Shown in pieces: positions 53,330-62,265 of a DNA stretch of 64,000 nucleotides. Within the stretch, counting starts at the first letter, position 1; the number at the start of each line of letters is the position of its first letter. Source of the stretch: an uncultured Burkholderiales bacterium (GTDB taxonomy: Bacteria > Pseudomonadota > Gammaproteobacteria > Burkholderiales > Burkholderiaceae_C); NCBI GenBank assembly GCA_937927685.1, contig CALBSC010000001.1, forward strand, positions 1 through 64,000. The letters run 5' to 3'. Made by a program: the position numbers and the translations under genes. The notes under the pieces are model-generated. The model ran no database searches and was not told where the DNA came from. It saw nothing but the letters and a program-made list of their open reading frames with translations.

Positions 53330-54348
53330 GCCGACGCTTTCAAAGGCTGTTCGGAGGCGAGGGTGTGACCACGCCCGGGCTCATACATCAGACAGGCCAC
53401 TGGATGGCCGTTCATCGGGGATTGCAGGACGGGAACCTGCTCGGCGCAAGCGGCTTGCGCCATCTCGCAGCGGGTGTGGAACCGGCACCCCGAGGGTGGG
53501 TTGATTGGGTTGGGGGGATCGCCCGCCAAGGGTGGCGACTGGGTGCGCTGGTCCGGATCCATGGTGGGCATCGAACTGAGCAAGGCGCGTGTGTAGGGAT
53601 GCTGGGGATGGTTGAAGAGGTCTTCACTGGCGCCTATCTCGACCACCTGGCCCAGGTACATCACCATCACCCGGTCACTCATGAAGCGCACCACATTGAG
53701 GTCATGGCTGATGAAAATGTAGGTGAGCTTGAACTCATCCTTGAGGTCGAGCAACAGGTTGAGCACCTGCGCTTCCACCGACTTGTCCAGTGCTGACACG
53801 GCTTCATCCAGAATCACCAGCTGGGGTTGCAGCGCCAGCGCGCGTGCAATGTTGACACGCTGGCGCTGTCCGCCGGAAAGCTCGTGCGGATAGCGCGCCG
53901 CAAAGCGATGGGGTTCCAAACCCACCCGGGCGAGCAGGTCACGGGCACGCGCGATCGCCTCAGCCCGGGGCAGGCCGTGCACCTGAGGCGAGAAGGCGAT
54001 CGAGTCCTCGATGGTCAAGCGGGGGTTGAGCGACGCATAACTGTCCTGAAAGACCATTTGCGCCTGGCGCCGGAAATCTTTCATGGGCAAATCACGACCG
54101 CCCACCAAGGCTCCATCAAAGAGAACCTCGCCCCGATCAGGCGCCAGCAGGCTCATGAGCAGACGGGCCGTGGTGCTCTTGCCGCAGCCAGACTCGCCCA
54201 CCACGCCCAGTGTCTCGCCCTGGCGAACCGAGAAATCGATATCGTCGACCGCGCGCACCACATCGCCACCGCGCCCGAACAGGCTCTTTTGCAGGGGGAA
54301 ATGCTTGGTCAGTCCCCGAACTTCGAGAAGATGTTTGTGAGGTGCCAT
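53326..54348 (-). CDS. Dipeptide/oligopeptide-type ABC transporter ATP-binding protein (DppF-like)
   Basis: A 340-residue ATPase. Walker A is GESGCGKST, the signature ELSGGQRQRVNIARA and Walker B LVILDEAVSALD. The C-terminal CRFHTRC extension fits DppF. The ATG at 54348 lies two bases before the permease stop region, and a longer frame runs into that permease. Pairs with the DppD-like subunit. Confidence 0.95.
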   Translation of the reverse strand: MAPHKHLLEVRGLTKHFPLQKSLFGRGGDVVRAVDDIDFSVRQGETLGVVGESGCGKSTTARLLMSLLAPDRGEVLFDGALVGGRDLPMKDFRRQAQMVFQDSYASLNPRLTIEDSIAFSPQVHGLPRAEAIARARDLLARVGLEPHRFAARYPHELSGGQRQRVNIARALALQPQLVILDEAVSALDKSVEAQVLNLLLDLKDEFKLTYIFISHDLNVVRFMSDRVMVMYLGQVVEIGASEDLFNHPQHPYTRALLSSMPTMDPDQRTQSPPLAGDPPNPINPPSGCRFHTRCEMAQAACAEQVPVLQSPMNGHPVACLMYEPGRGHTLASEQPLKASA

Positions 54349-54350
54349 GT

Positions 54351-55250
54351 TCACTGCTTGATTTCCATGGCCGAACGCAAACCGTCGCTCAGCAGGTTGA
54401 AGGCGATCGAGGTGATGAAGATCATCGCCCCGGGCAAGGCGGCCACCCAGGGTTGGGAATAAATCGCGGTTCGCAAGGTGTTGAGCATCAGGCCCCACTC
54501 GGGCTCAGGAGGCTTGACGCCCAAGCCCAGAAACGACAGGCCCGAGGCCAGGATCATGGCCACCGCAATCAGGCTGGTTGCGTACACAAAGATGGGACCC
54601 AGCACATTGCCCAGCACATGCACCCGCACGATGGTGAAGGCGTTGGCCCCCGACGCGCGCGCCGCTTCGACAAAGTCACGGGTGCGAATCTGTGTGGTGA
54701 CACTTTCCGCAATGCGGGCAATCGGCGGGATGAACACCACCGTGAGTGAAATGAGCGAATTGGTGATGCCCGCCCCCAACGCGCCAGACAGGGCAATGGC
54801 CAGCAGCACCGAGGGAAACGCATAAAAGACATCGATGGTTCGCATGATCACCGAGTTGATGGCGCCGCCTGCGTAACCGGCTGTGATGCCAATCAGGGAG
54901 CCAAACAGAAAGGCGAAGATGACCGGCGTGATGCCCATGAAGAGACTCAGCCGCGCGCCCACCATCAGGCGTGAGAGCATGTCGCGTCCCAGTTCGTCGG
55001 TGCCCAGCGGGAAATTGGGCGTGCCAATCGGCTTCAGCCGCGACAGCATGGAGGACTTGTAGGGGTCGGCCGGCGTGATCCAGGCGCCCAGCACGGCCAG
55101 CAACAGCAGGATCACAATGACAGCCGCGGCTGCCATGGCCACTTTGTCGCGGGAAAGGCGACGCAGGACGTTGTGCCAGTAACCTGGCGACTGTTCGGGA
55201 ACCACCATCGAGGCGCTCGACGGGTTCGCAGCAGGGCTGAGCAATGTCAT
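54351..55250 (-). CDS. ABC transporter permease (DppC-like)
   Basis: A 299-residue inner-membrane permease with an extended cytoplasmic N-terminus and about six helices. GTDELGRDMLSRLMVGAR and the EAA loop with EAARASGANAF are typical. It forms the channel with the DppB-like subunit, whose gene ends six bases upstream. Confidence 0.95.
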   Translation of the reverse strand: MTLLSPAANPSSASMVVPEQSPGYWHNVLRRLSRDKVAMAAAAVIVILLLLAVLGAWITPADPYKSSMLSRLKPIGTPNFPLGTDELGRDMLSRLMVGARLSLFMGITPVIFAFLFGSLIGITAGYAGGAINSVIMRTIDVFYAFPSVLLAIALSGALGAGITNSLISLTVVFIPPIARIAESVTTQIRTRDFVEAARASGANAFTIVRVHVLGNVLGPIFVYATSLIAVAMILASGLSFLGLGVKPPEPEWGLMLNTLRTAIYSQPWVAALPGAMIFITSIAFNLLSDGLRSAMEIKQ

Positions 55251-55256
55251 GTCCGT

Positions 55257-56210
55257 TCAGCCTCGGGCGATGCGCGGATCGAGCAGGGTTTGCACCATGT
55301 CCACCAGCAGGTTGAGCACCACAAAAAACATGGCCAGTACCAGAATCGTGCCCTGCAGCAAGGGCAGGTCGCGTTGGAAGATGGCCGAGTTGAGCAAGAA
55401 GCCGGTGCCAGGCCAGGCGAACACGGTTTCAATCAGGATAGAGCCACCCAGCAGGTAGCCCAGTTGCAAGCCCATGACCGCCAGCGCGGTGGGGGCTGCG
55501 TTTTTGACGACATGCCGCAACACACCCAGGTCAGTGAGGCCCTTGGCCCGCAAGCCCATCACGAATTCCTGGGCCAGAATGTCGGCGACCAGCGCTCGCA
55601 CGGTGCGCGAGATGATGCCCATGGGGATCACACTCATGGTGATGGCGGGCAGCACCATGTGTTGCACGTGCTCCCAATTCCACTGCCACAGGTCCGACCC
55701 GCTGGGCCCTGCACCACTGGCAGGCAGCCACATCAGTTGCGACGAGAACACAATCACCAGCACCATGCCCAGCCAGTAATGGGGGACACTGACACCGAGC
55801 ACGGCTGTCAACGAGGCCAGTTTGTCCACCCATGAGTTCTGAAAGTAACCGGCCACAAAACCGAACAGGCTGCCGAGGATGAATCCGATCAGCGTGGCCA
55901 ATGCCGCCAGCCGCAGGGTATTGCCCACCGCCTTGAGCACCTCATCCAGGACCGGACGACTGGTGGCGATGGACACCCCCAGGTCACCTTGCAAAGCCCG
56001 GGCGATCCAGCTCAGAAACTGCTCCGGGTAGGAGCGGTCAAAGCCGTACAAGGTGCGCAGCTTTTGCTGCAATTCCTGGGAGGCATCGGGCGGCAGGATG
56101 GACACCAGCGGATCGCCCGGGGCCAGATGCACCAGGGCAAAACACACCAGCGCCACGCCCAGCATGATGGGCAGGGCGTAGACAACGCGTCGTATCAGAA
56201 ATTCAATCAT
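55257..56210 (-). CDS. ABC transporter permease (DppB-like)
   Basis: A 317-residue inner-membrane permease. The N-terminal helix is followed by LAPGDPL and the EAA-type loop FVMGLRAKGLTDL near 225. The order SBP, DppB, DppC, DppF, DppD is the normal one for peptide-family importers. Confidence 0.95.
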   Translation of the reverse strand: MIEFLIRRVVYALPIMLGVALVCFALVHLAPGDPLVSILPPDASQELQQKLRTLYGFDRSYPEQFLSWIARALQGDLGVSIATSRPVLDEVLKAVGNTLRLAALATLIGFILGSLFGFVAGYFQNSWVDKLASLTAVLGVSVPHYWLGMVLVIVFSSQLMWLPASGAGPSGSDLWQWNWEHVQHMVLPAITMSVIPMGIISRTVRALVADILAQEFVMGLRAKGLTDLGVLRHVVKNAAPTALAVMGLQLGYLLGGSILIETVFAWPGTGFLLNSAIFQRDLPLLQGTILVLAMFFVVLNLLVDMVQTLLDPRIARG

Positions 56211-56281
56211 GAGAACCCATCACGCCGAACCCTGGTCAGGATTCGGCGTGCGTACAGTCAAGTGAAAACAGTCGAATGGAA

Positions 56282-57952
56282 TCAGTCGATGGACATCGGG
56301 GCGATGTCAATGAACCAGCTGCGCGGCTGGACCACGCCCTTGACTTTGGCGCTCATGGCGCGCGGGCCCACGTCGTGTGCAATCCAGATGAACGGCGACT
56401 CCTCGACGATACGGGCATGCAGCTTGGCCAGGGCCGCGTCGCGACCACGGTCATCAAAGGTGCTGCGCGCATCCGCGATCAGTTTGTCAAACTCGTCGTT
56501 GCCAAAGAAGCCCCAGTTGTTGGAGACCGGCGGGAACGTCTTGGTGCTGGTGAAGCGGACCATGGCAAAGAAAGGATCCATGGCCGCAAAGCTGACGTTG
56601 ATGGCGTGGGCGCCACGTGCGGTGGCGTCTTTCGCCCCCATTCGCCAGTTGGTGAACAGCGTGTTCCATTCGATGACATCAAATTCGATGTCGAAGTAGC
56701 AGGCCTTCAGCGACTGCTGCACGAATTCGTTCATGGGCAGCGGCTGCATCTGACCTGATCCCGAGGCCGAAATCTGCACTTTGGCTTTCAGGGGCTTGCT
56801 GGCCGAGAAACCGGCTTTTTGCATGAGTGCCTGGGCTTCCTTGACGTCGTAACGGATGTCAAACTTCGGGTTGCCCCACCAGGGGTGGCCGGGCGGAACG
56901 GTGCCCTTGGGGATGCCCATCATGCCGCCCAGCATCGTTTTCAGACCCTCGCGATCCACGCACAGGTTGGCCGCATGGCGCACATCCTTGCTCAACCAGG
57001 GTGAGCCGGGGGCAAACGACAACTGCCACGGCCACACATGCGGCTGCGGGTTGCTGTAAATGGTGAATCCGCGTTGGCGAATCTGGGCCATGGCGTCCGG
57101 TGCCGGAGCTTCAATCCAGTCCACCTGGCCGGAGAGCAGGGCGGCCGTGCGCGAGTTGGCCTCGGGCATGGGCAGCATCACCACACGGTCCACCTTGGGC
57201 CGACGTTTGGCGTCCCAATAGTCCTTGTTGGCGACCAGTTCGAGGCGTTCACGCGGCACGAAGCGGGCCATCTTGAAGGGACCCGAGCCGGAGGCATCGC
57301 TGGCGAACGCGGTCCAGGCGAGCTTGGCTTTGTCAGCGGGGGTGGCGCCTTGCGCAGCGTCAAACTTCTTTTGCCAGTGGCTGGGGCTGGCCATGAAGAG
57401 GTTGGACAGGTTCACCGGCAAGAACGAATCGGGCTCGCTGGTGGTGAGTTCGACCGTCAGGTCATCAATCTTGCGGGCGCTGCGCAGGGTGGGCATGCGC
57501 GAGGCGGTGACGCCCACCTGACTGGCGTCGAAATGCACGGCGTCCTTGTCCAGCACTTTCTGGACGTTCCAGACCACGGCATCGGCATTCAACGGGGACC
57601 CGTCGTGAAACTTCACGCCCGAACGCAGTTTGAACGTCCACTTGGTTTTGTCCGAGGCACTGACTGACCAGCTGGTGGCCAAACCGGGGATCAGCACGCT
57701 GGGCTTGTCCGCGCTGGACAAATCCCAGTGGGTCAGCGCGTCGTACATGGGAATGCCTGTGAAGCGGTTGCCTTCAAATCCCTGGTCGGGTTGTCCCAGC
57801 GTACGCGGGATGTCGGCCGCTGTCATGGCAATGCGCAGCACCTTTTCCTGGGCATAGGTGGGTTGCATCGTGGCTGCGCCCACGGCAGCCACCGCCAGCA
57901 CCAGTTGAAGGCCTTTGTTAGCCCATTGAGACGAAGGGATCATGCGTTTCAT
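56282..57952 (-). CDS. ABC transporter substrate-binding protein, family 5
   Basis: A 556-residue SBP_bac_5 receptor with signal peptide (MKRMIPSSQW start, cleavage near TYAQ). WTFKLRSGVKFHDGSPL near 90 is the family signature. The receptor is longer than average because of insertions. Despite the dipeptide name the likely ligand here is a ureido compound or hydantoin, judged from the neighbouring M20, AllA-like and racemase-like genes. Confidence 0.93.
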   Translation of the reverse strand: MKRMIPSSQWANKGLQLVLAVAAVGAATMQPTYAQEKVLRIAMTAADIPRTLGQPDQGFEGNRFTGIPMYDALTHWDLSSADKPSVLIPGLATSWSVSASDKTKWTFKLRSGVKFHDGSPLNADAVVWNVQKVLDKDAVHFDASQVGVTASRMPTLRSARKIDDLTVELTTSEPDSFLPVNLSNLFMASPSHWQKKFDAAQGATPADKAKLAWTAFASDASGSGPFKMARFVPRERLELVANKDYWDAKRRPKVDRVVMLPMPEANSRTAALLSGQVDWIEAPAPDAMAQIRQRGFTIYSNPQPHVWPWQLSFAPGSPWLSKDVRHAANLCVDREGLKTMLGGMMGIPKGTVPPGHPWWGNPKFDIRYDVKEAQALMQKAGFSASKPLKAKVQISASGSGQMQPLPMNEFVQQSLKACYFDIEFDVIEWNTLFTNWRMGAKDATARGAHAINVSFAAMDPFFAMVRFTSTKTFPPVSNNWGFFGNDEFDKLIADARSTFDDRGRDAALAKLHARIVEESPFIWIAHDVGPRAMSAKVKGVVQPRSWFIDIAPMSID

Positions 57953-58351
57953 TGCGACTCCAAGTAAAAGTGACTGACATAAACATCGTTCAACGCGGAC
58001 TGCAGGGAATCCAGGACCATCAAGGTCTTGAGCCGGTAACGATCAACCGTGCATCCGCTTGCAACGGTCATGCCATCTGCTGCATACCCCACGGGCCCAG
58101 CGCCTGTCCCCGTGAATCTTGGCGCGTCCTCTCGGCGTTGGTGGGCATGCGGGCGATGTTCATCCCTCTGGCGATGGCTCCAAGTTGGTGCACCATACAC
58201 CACTTTGGGGCGCGCTTCAATCCACGGGAACGCGATGTCCTGGTTGTGCACCACAATGTGAGTCAGCCGGGTCGGCATGCGCATGTCAGCCTGGCCTGCA
58301 TGGCGCTGTCTCTCCAATGCATGCAAAATGCCCGAAACACCCCAATGCACC
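57953..58351. other. Divergent promoter region without recognised gene
   Basis: A 399-base gap between the receptor gene (minus) and the racemase homologue (plus). Several open frames cross it on both strands but none resembles a protein, and they extend from neighbouring genes. It should contain both divergent promoters; no obvious palindrome was found. Confidence 0.4.
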
Positions 58352-59104
58352 ATGAACGCCCCCAACCCACGCAGGTTATTGCTGATCAATCCCAACACGA
58401 ATGCGTCCACCACGCAGCGGTTGCAGGAGACCTTGCATCCCCGGGTTCCGGCGGGGGTTCGCCTGGACGTCATCACGGCGCGCTTCGGCTCGCACTACAT
58501 TGCTTGTGAGTCCAGCCATGCCGTGGCGGCGCACGCATGCCTGCAGGCATGGGCCGAATGCCGTCAGACTCAGGCAGGCCCCCTCGATGGGGTCCTGATC
58601 GGCTGTTTTGGCGACCCAGGCTTGTTTGCCTTGCGTGAGGCCAGCGGTTGCCCGGTGACCGGACTGGCCGAGGCATCCTTCATTCTGGCGGCGCAGCGTG
58701 GCCCCTTTGCCATCGTGACCGGGGGGGAGCGTTGGAGACCCATGCTGCAGCGCCTGGCGAATGCCCTGGGCTATGGCCACTTGTTGCGCCACATTGAAAC
58801 GGTTGTGCCCAGCGGCGCCGAACTGCAAGCGGATCCCGACATGGCGATGCGATGCCTGGGGGAGGCCTGCGCCCAGGCTGCCGCTTCAGGGGTGGAAAGC
58901 GTCATCCTCGGCGGTGCAGGACTGGCTGGCTATGCGCAGGGCTTGCGCCACCGCTGTCCCGTGCCGCTGATCGACAGCGCAGAGGCGGGCCTGCAGGTGT
59001 TGCTGCACGACCTTGCACCGCCCGCGCCCCAGCCGGACGATGGTTTTTTTGCACATTGGCGCAACATGTCGGCAGACATCATGCAAACGCCCGTGCGCAC
59101 CTGA
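58352..59104 (+). CDS. Asp/Glu/hydantoin racemase family protein lacking the second catalytic Cys
   Basis: A 250-residue member of the hydantoin/allantoin racemase family. NPNTNAST at 13-20 and the first catalytic Cys85 in GCFGDPGL are intact. At the second site, where the family has LGCAG or LGCGG, this protein has LGGAG with Gly188 (codon GGT at 58913-58915). Racemisation needs both Cys in well-studied members, so the enzyme may be inactive, act one-way, or have another role. ATG 58352 fits the family start. Confidence 0.88.
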   Translation: MNAPNPRRLLLINPNTNASTTQRLQETLHPRVPAGVRLDVITARFGSHYIACESSHAVAAHACLQAWAECRQTQAGPLDGVLIGCFGDPGLFALREASGCPVTGLAEASFILAAQRGPFAIVTGGERWRPMLQRLANALGYGHLLRHIETVVPSGAELQADPDMAMRCLGEACAQAAASGVESVILGGAGLAGYAQGLRHRCPVPLIDSAEAGLQVLLHDLAPPAPQPDDGFFAHWRNMSADIMQTPVRT

Positions 59105-59160
59105 ATGAAGCCTGATCACTGGCATGCATTGTGCTGAATGCATGACAGGAGGGTGGCGAA

Positions 59161-59400
59161 ATGCTGGATATTGTCTTCATCGTGCTGGGGATCTTCGTGG
59201 GATTCAACCTCCGGCACGAACATCAGCAACGTCGTGAGAATCTCGTCTTTGAGAAAGTTGACGCCAAGGTGCGCAGCGAACTGGAAGTGGCGAAAAACCT
59301 GAATGAATCACTGCTGGCCGAAAACGCTGCGCTCAAGCGGCGTCTGGCAACGCCTGCTGTTGCGCAGGTCGCTCCCCTGGCCTCCACGTCCGCCAGCTGA
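59161..59400 (+). CDS. Small membrane-anchored coiled-coil protein
   Basis: A 79-residue protein with a good GGAGGG site. A hydrophobic N-terminal helix (MLDIVFIVLGIFVGFNL) is followed by a charged helix with heptad-like Leu/Val spacing and an Ala/Pro/Ser tail. I do not recognise a family. It may be an inner-membrane anchor or scaffold of unknown role. Confidence 0.6.
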   Translation: MLDIVFIVLGIFVGFNLRHEHQQRRENLVFEKVDAKVRSELEVAKNLNESLLAENAALKRRLATPAVAQVAPLASTSAS

Positions 59401-59414
59401 CCCGGCTCTCACGC

Positions 59415-60398
59415 TCATTGCGGCTGCAGGTCAATGCTGCGGGCAATGCCACGATAACGATCGATTTCCGCGCTGTACAGTTTCGCCAGTTCCACCGGGT
59501 TGCGCGCGGGTGACACGACATTGCCGCTGGCCTCAAAGGATTTGCGCGTCTCCGGATTGCTCAGGGCGACATAAAACGCCTTGTTCAGGGACGCCACCAC
59601 GTCATCCGGCGTGTTCTTGTGCACTTGCACCCCGGCCCACACATCGAACTCCATGCTTTCCAGGCCAGGCATGGCAGCCAGCGCCGGGAACTGCTTGAAC
59701 AGCGGGTGAGGTGACTTGGCGGTCACCGCCAGGCCTTTCACCTTGCCGTCCAGGATGGTTTGCGGAATGGATCCCGCCATCGGGAGGAAAGCCATGTCGA
59801 TCTGGCCCCCCATCAAATCGGAGATCAGGGGGGCAATGCCTTTGTAGGGAACATGCAGCAAGGGGGCCTTGGTGACCTGACCGAATTTTTCGCCAATGAG
59901 GTGATACAGGGAGCCGTAGCCCACACTGCCATAGGTGAGGGGCTGATCGGGGTTCTTCTTGGCCAGCGCGATCAGATCATCGACCGATTTCACATTCATC
60001 GAGGTGCGAACGGCCAGAATGGTGCTGGTACTGGAAAACTGGGCGACCAGTTTGAAGTCCTCGGCCTTGTACTTGACGCCCTGGATCACCATCGGCGCCA
60101 GAACCAATTCCATCGGGCTGCCCAACGCCAGGGTATGCCCGTCCGCAGGGGCGCTCACCACTTTGGTCAAGGCAATGGAGCCGCCGGCCCCCCCAATGTT
60201 GTCCACAATCATGGTCTGCCCCAGCTTGGCGGCGGCATCCGGTTGGACTTTGCGGGCAAAGAAGTCTGAAGGGCCTCCTGCCGGGTAGGGCACCACGAGA
60301 CTGATGGTCTTGGAGGGGAAGCCCTGGGCATGAGCGCCCCAGAGGGTGAGGCTGGCGCACACGGTCGCCGCGATGTTGATGAGGTGACGCAATTTCAT
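59415..60398 (-). CDS. Bug/TctC family substrate-binding protein
   Basis: A 327-residue Bug receptor. The signal peptide ends near AHAQ. FPSKTISLVVPYPAGG, IVDNIGGAGGS, ADGHTLALG and HVPYKGIAPL are landmarks. The start overlaps the DadA-type stop by four bases, so it is under the same glycine riboswitch. A link to amino-acid or keto-acid uptake is likely. Confidence 0.93.
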   Translation of the reverse strand: MKLRHLINIAATVCASLTLWGAHAQGFPSKTISLVVPYPAGGPSDFFARKVQPDAAAKLGQTMIVDNIGGAGGSIALTKVVSAPADGHTLALGSPMELVLAPMVIQGVKYKAEDFKLVAQFSSTSTILAVRTSMNVKSVDDLIALAKKNPDQPLTYGSVGYGSLYHLIGEKFGQVTKAPLLHVPYKGIAPLISDLMGGQIDMAFLPMAGSIPQTILDGKVKGLAVTAKSPHPLFKQFPALAAMPGLESMEFDVWAGVQVHKNTPDDVVASLNKAFYVALSNPETRKSFEASGNVVSPARNPVELAKLYSAEIDRYRGIARSIDLQPQ

Positions 60399-61726
60399 GA
60401 CTGACTCCCGTGTGCCTTGGTGGTGGATGCGGTGGCGGTTAAAGACGCTCGATGGGCTTGCATGCCGGTGAAAGCAAAATCCACCTCAGGTTTCAAGCCA
60501 CTGATGATGCGTGCGATGGATTTGCCGGACCCGCAGGCATGTGTCCAGCCCAGGGTGCCGTGGCCGGTGTTCAGGAACAGATTGGGCAGCTTGCTTTTGC
60601 CGATGATCGGCACATTGCTGGGCGTGGCCGGTCGCAGCCCTGTCCAGAAGCTGGCCTGTTCGGTGTCGCCGGCGCCGGGGAACAATGCTTCAACCCGCTT
60701 GACGATGGCTTCACAGCGCACGCGGTTGAGGTCACGGTCGTAGCCGTTCAGCTCGGCCGTGCCTGCAATGCGCAGTCGGTCGCCACCGGGCCCGGTGAGG
60801 CGTGAAAACACCAGTTTGAATTCGTCGTCGGTCAGGCTGACCTGGTGCGCCTTGGAGGCATCCTTCACAGGCATGGTGACCGAGTAGCCCTTGGCAGGAT
60901 AGATGGGCAAGTGGATGCCCAGCGGCGCCGCATACAACGGGCTCAGGCTGCCCATGGACAGAACATAGGCGTCGGCCTTGATGCGCTGGAATCGCCCTTC
61001 GCTGTCGGTGGCCTCGACGTGGTCGAGTTGTCCACCCACCTCGCGCAATGCCGTGATGGTGTGGCTCATGAGGAATTGCACCCCGGCCGCTTCACACAGC
61101 TTGACCAGTTCGCGGGCAAAACGATTGGCGTCGCCCGACTCGTCCTCGGCGGTGTAGGTGGCGCCAGCCAGTTGGGCACGGATGTGTGCCAGGGCAGGCT
61201 CCAGCCGAACGGCTTCATCCGCGCTGATCATTTGCCGCGCACAGCCCAGTTCACGCATTTGTTCGGTGGGCGCGATCGCACTGTCGAACTCTTGCTGAGA
61301 GGTGTAAAAGTGCAGAATGCCTTGGGTGCGCTGGTCGTAGTTCAGGCCGGTCGAGGACCGAAGTTGCTGCAGGGTTTCACGGCTGTAGGTGCCCAGCCGG
61401 ACAATTTGTTCGATGTTGTGACGTGTGCGAGCGGGTGTGCACTCCCGCAGGAATTGCAGCCCCCACAGCCATTGCCGCATGTCTGCCCGCACGCGAAACA
61501 GCAGCGGCGCATCTTCCTGTCCCAACCACTTCAACACTTTCAGCGGAGCGCTGGGGTTGGCCCAAGGCTCCGCGTGGCTCACCGAAATTTGGCCGCCGTT
61601 GGCAAAGCTGGTTTCCGCAGCGGGCGTGGCTTGCCTGTCCACGACAGTGACTTGATGACCGAGTTGTGTGAGGTAGTAGGCCGAGCTCACGCCCAGCAGA
61701 CCGCTCCCAAGAATGACGACATGCAT
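60395..61726 (-). CDS. dadA: D-amino-acid dehydrogenase/FAD-dependent amino-acid oxidase (DadA type)
   Basis: A 443-residue DAO-fold flavoenzyme. The FAD site is VILGSGLLGVSSAYYL near 4-19, followed by ETSFANGGQIS, and the C-terminal GLRPATPSNVP and GHGTLGWTHACGSG motifs of DadA. The ATG at 61726 is preferred to longer frames that enter the riboswitch leader. DadA deaminates D-amino acids to keto acids. Control by glycine suggests glycine or a related amino acid as substrate or product, which is inference. Confidence 0.9.
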   Translation of the reverse strand: MHVVILGSGLLGVSSAYYLTQLGHQVTVVDRQATPAAETSFANGGQISVSHAEPWANPSAPLKVLKWLGQEDAPLLFRVRADMRQWLWGLQFLRECTPARTRHNIEQIVRLGTYSRETLQQLRSSTGLNYDQRTQGILHFYTSQQEFDSAIAPTEQMRELGCARQMISADEAVRLEPALAHIRAQLAGATYTAEDESGDANRFARELVKLCEAAGVQFLMSHTITALREVGGQLDHVEATDSEGRFQRIKADAYVLSMGSLSPLYAAPLGIHLPIYPAKGYSVTMPVKDASKAHQVSLTDDEFKLVFSRLTGPGGDRLRIAGTAELNGYDRDLNRVRCEAIVKRVEALFPGAGDTEQASFWTGLRPATPSNVPIIGKSKLPNLFLNTGHGTLGWTHACGSGKSIARIISGLKPEVDFAFTGMQAHRASLTATASTTKAHGSQS

Positions 61727-61733
61727 GATCAGA

Positions 61734-61746
61734 CCTTTGGAAAAGG
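61734..61746 (-). promoter_or_regulatory. Possible ribosome-site hairpin of dadA
   Basis: On the minus strand CCTTT-tcc-AAAGG forms a short perfect hairpin whose right arm AAAGG is the probable ribosome-binding site 8 bases before the dadA ATG. It could be part of the riboswitch expression platform. Confidence 0.4.
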
Positions 61747-61815
61747 CTCTGCAACGGACATGTGTTCGGGGGCGATGAGGAACAAAGCAACCGGACACTC
61801 ACCGCGTGCAGATTG

Positions 61816-61995
61816 CCGCTCCCCCTGTCCTTGATACCTGAGAGATTCACGACGGCCTGTGGCCGATCGTTTGCTCCTTCGGTGCGTCACCCTGGGGTGA
61901 CGTCTCTCCAGACGGCTGATTGAGTGATGCAGTACGGAACCTGAGCGTGTATGGGAGTTTGCGCCTTCGGTGGGGGGTGAGCCCGCTCTCCTGCA
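61816..61995 (-). ncRNA. Tandem glycine riboswitch
   Basis: Two aptamers on the minus strand. Aptamer 1 (about 61995-61928) has GCAGGAGAG, CACCGAAGGCGCAAA and CTCAGG, closed by TGCA/TGCA. Aptamer 2 (about 61915-61816) has CTGGAGAG, CACCGAAGGAGCAAA, CTCTCAGG and GGACAGGGGGAG. These are the conserved core elements of the glycine riboswitch in the usual tandem form with a short linker. It precedes dadA and the Bug gene, so glycine probably turns this operon on. Confidence 0.92.
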
Positions 61996-62265
61996 TTAAA
62001 GTGCATTCTATCGGTGATAAATCCGAAAGGGAAGCCCTTGTTTTTGATTAAATCATCAGGGTAAACGCTGAATTTCAGCGAGAATTGAACAATAGTTCCT
62101 GTTTCCCGCCCTGTTGGATCACTGTCACGGGCCCACACGCTCGAGGGGGCGGTGGTTCAAGGGAAATCAGCCCACATTTACCCAAATTTGCACAAGCGGG
62201 TGCTGTTGAAAATGCACCTGGCGATATTCTGGCTTGATGCACTCACCGCCCCGTGGAAAGACTGA

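Noticed and set aside
57949..58509. Opposing frames of about 175-185 codons in the gap before the racemase homologue
   Set aside because: Both overlap each other and neighbouring genes, and neither shows recognisable domains or a convincing start site.
60845..61834. A 329-codon plus-strand frame opposite dadA
   Set aside because: It is antisense to a clear DadA-type gene and runs into the riboswitch leader; its composition (many His, Arg and Gln) is typical of a shadow frame.
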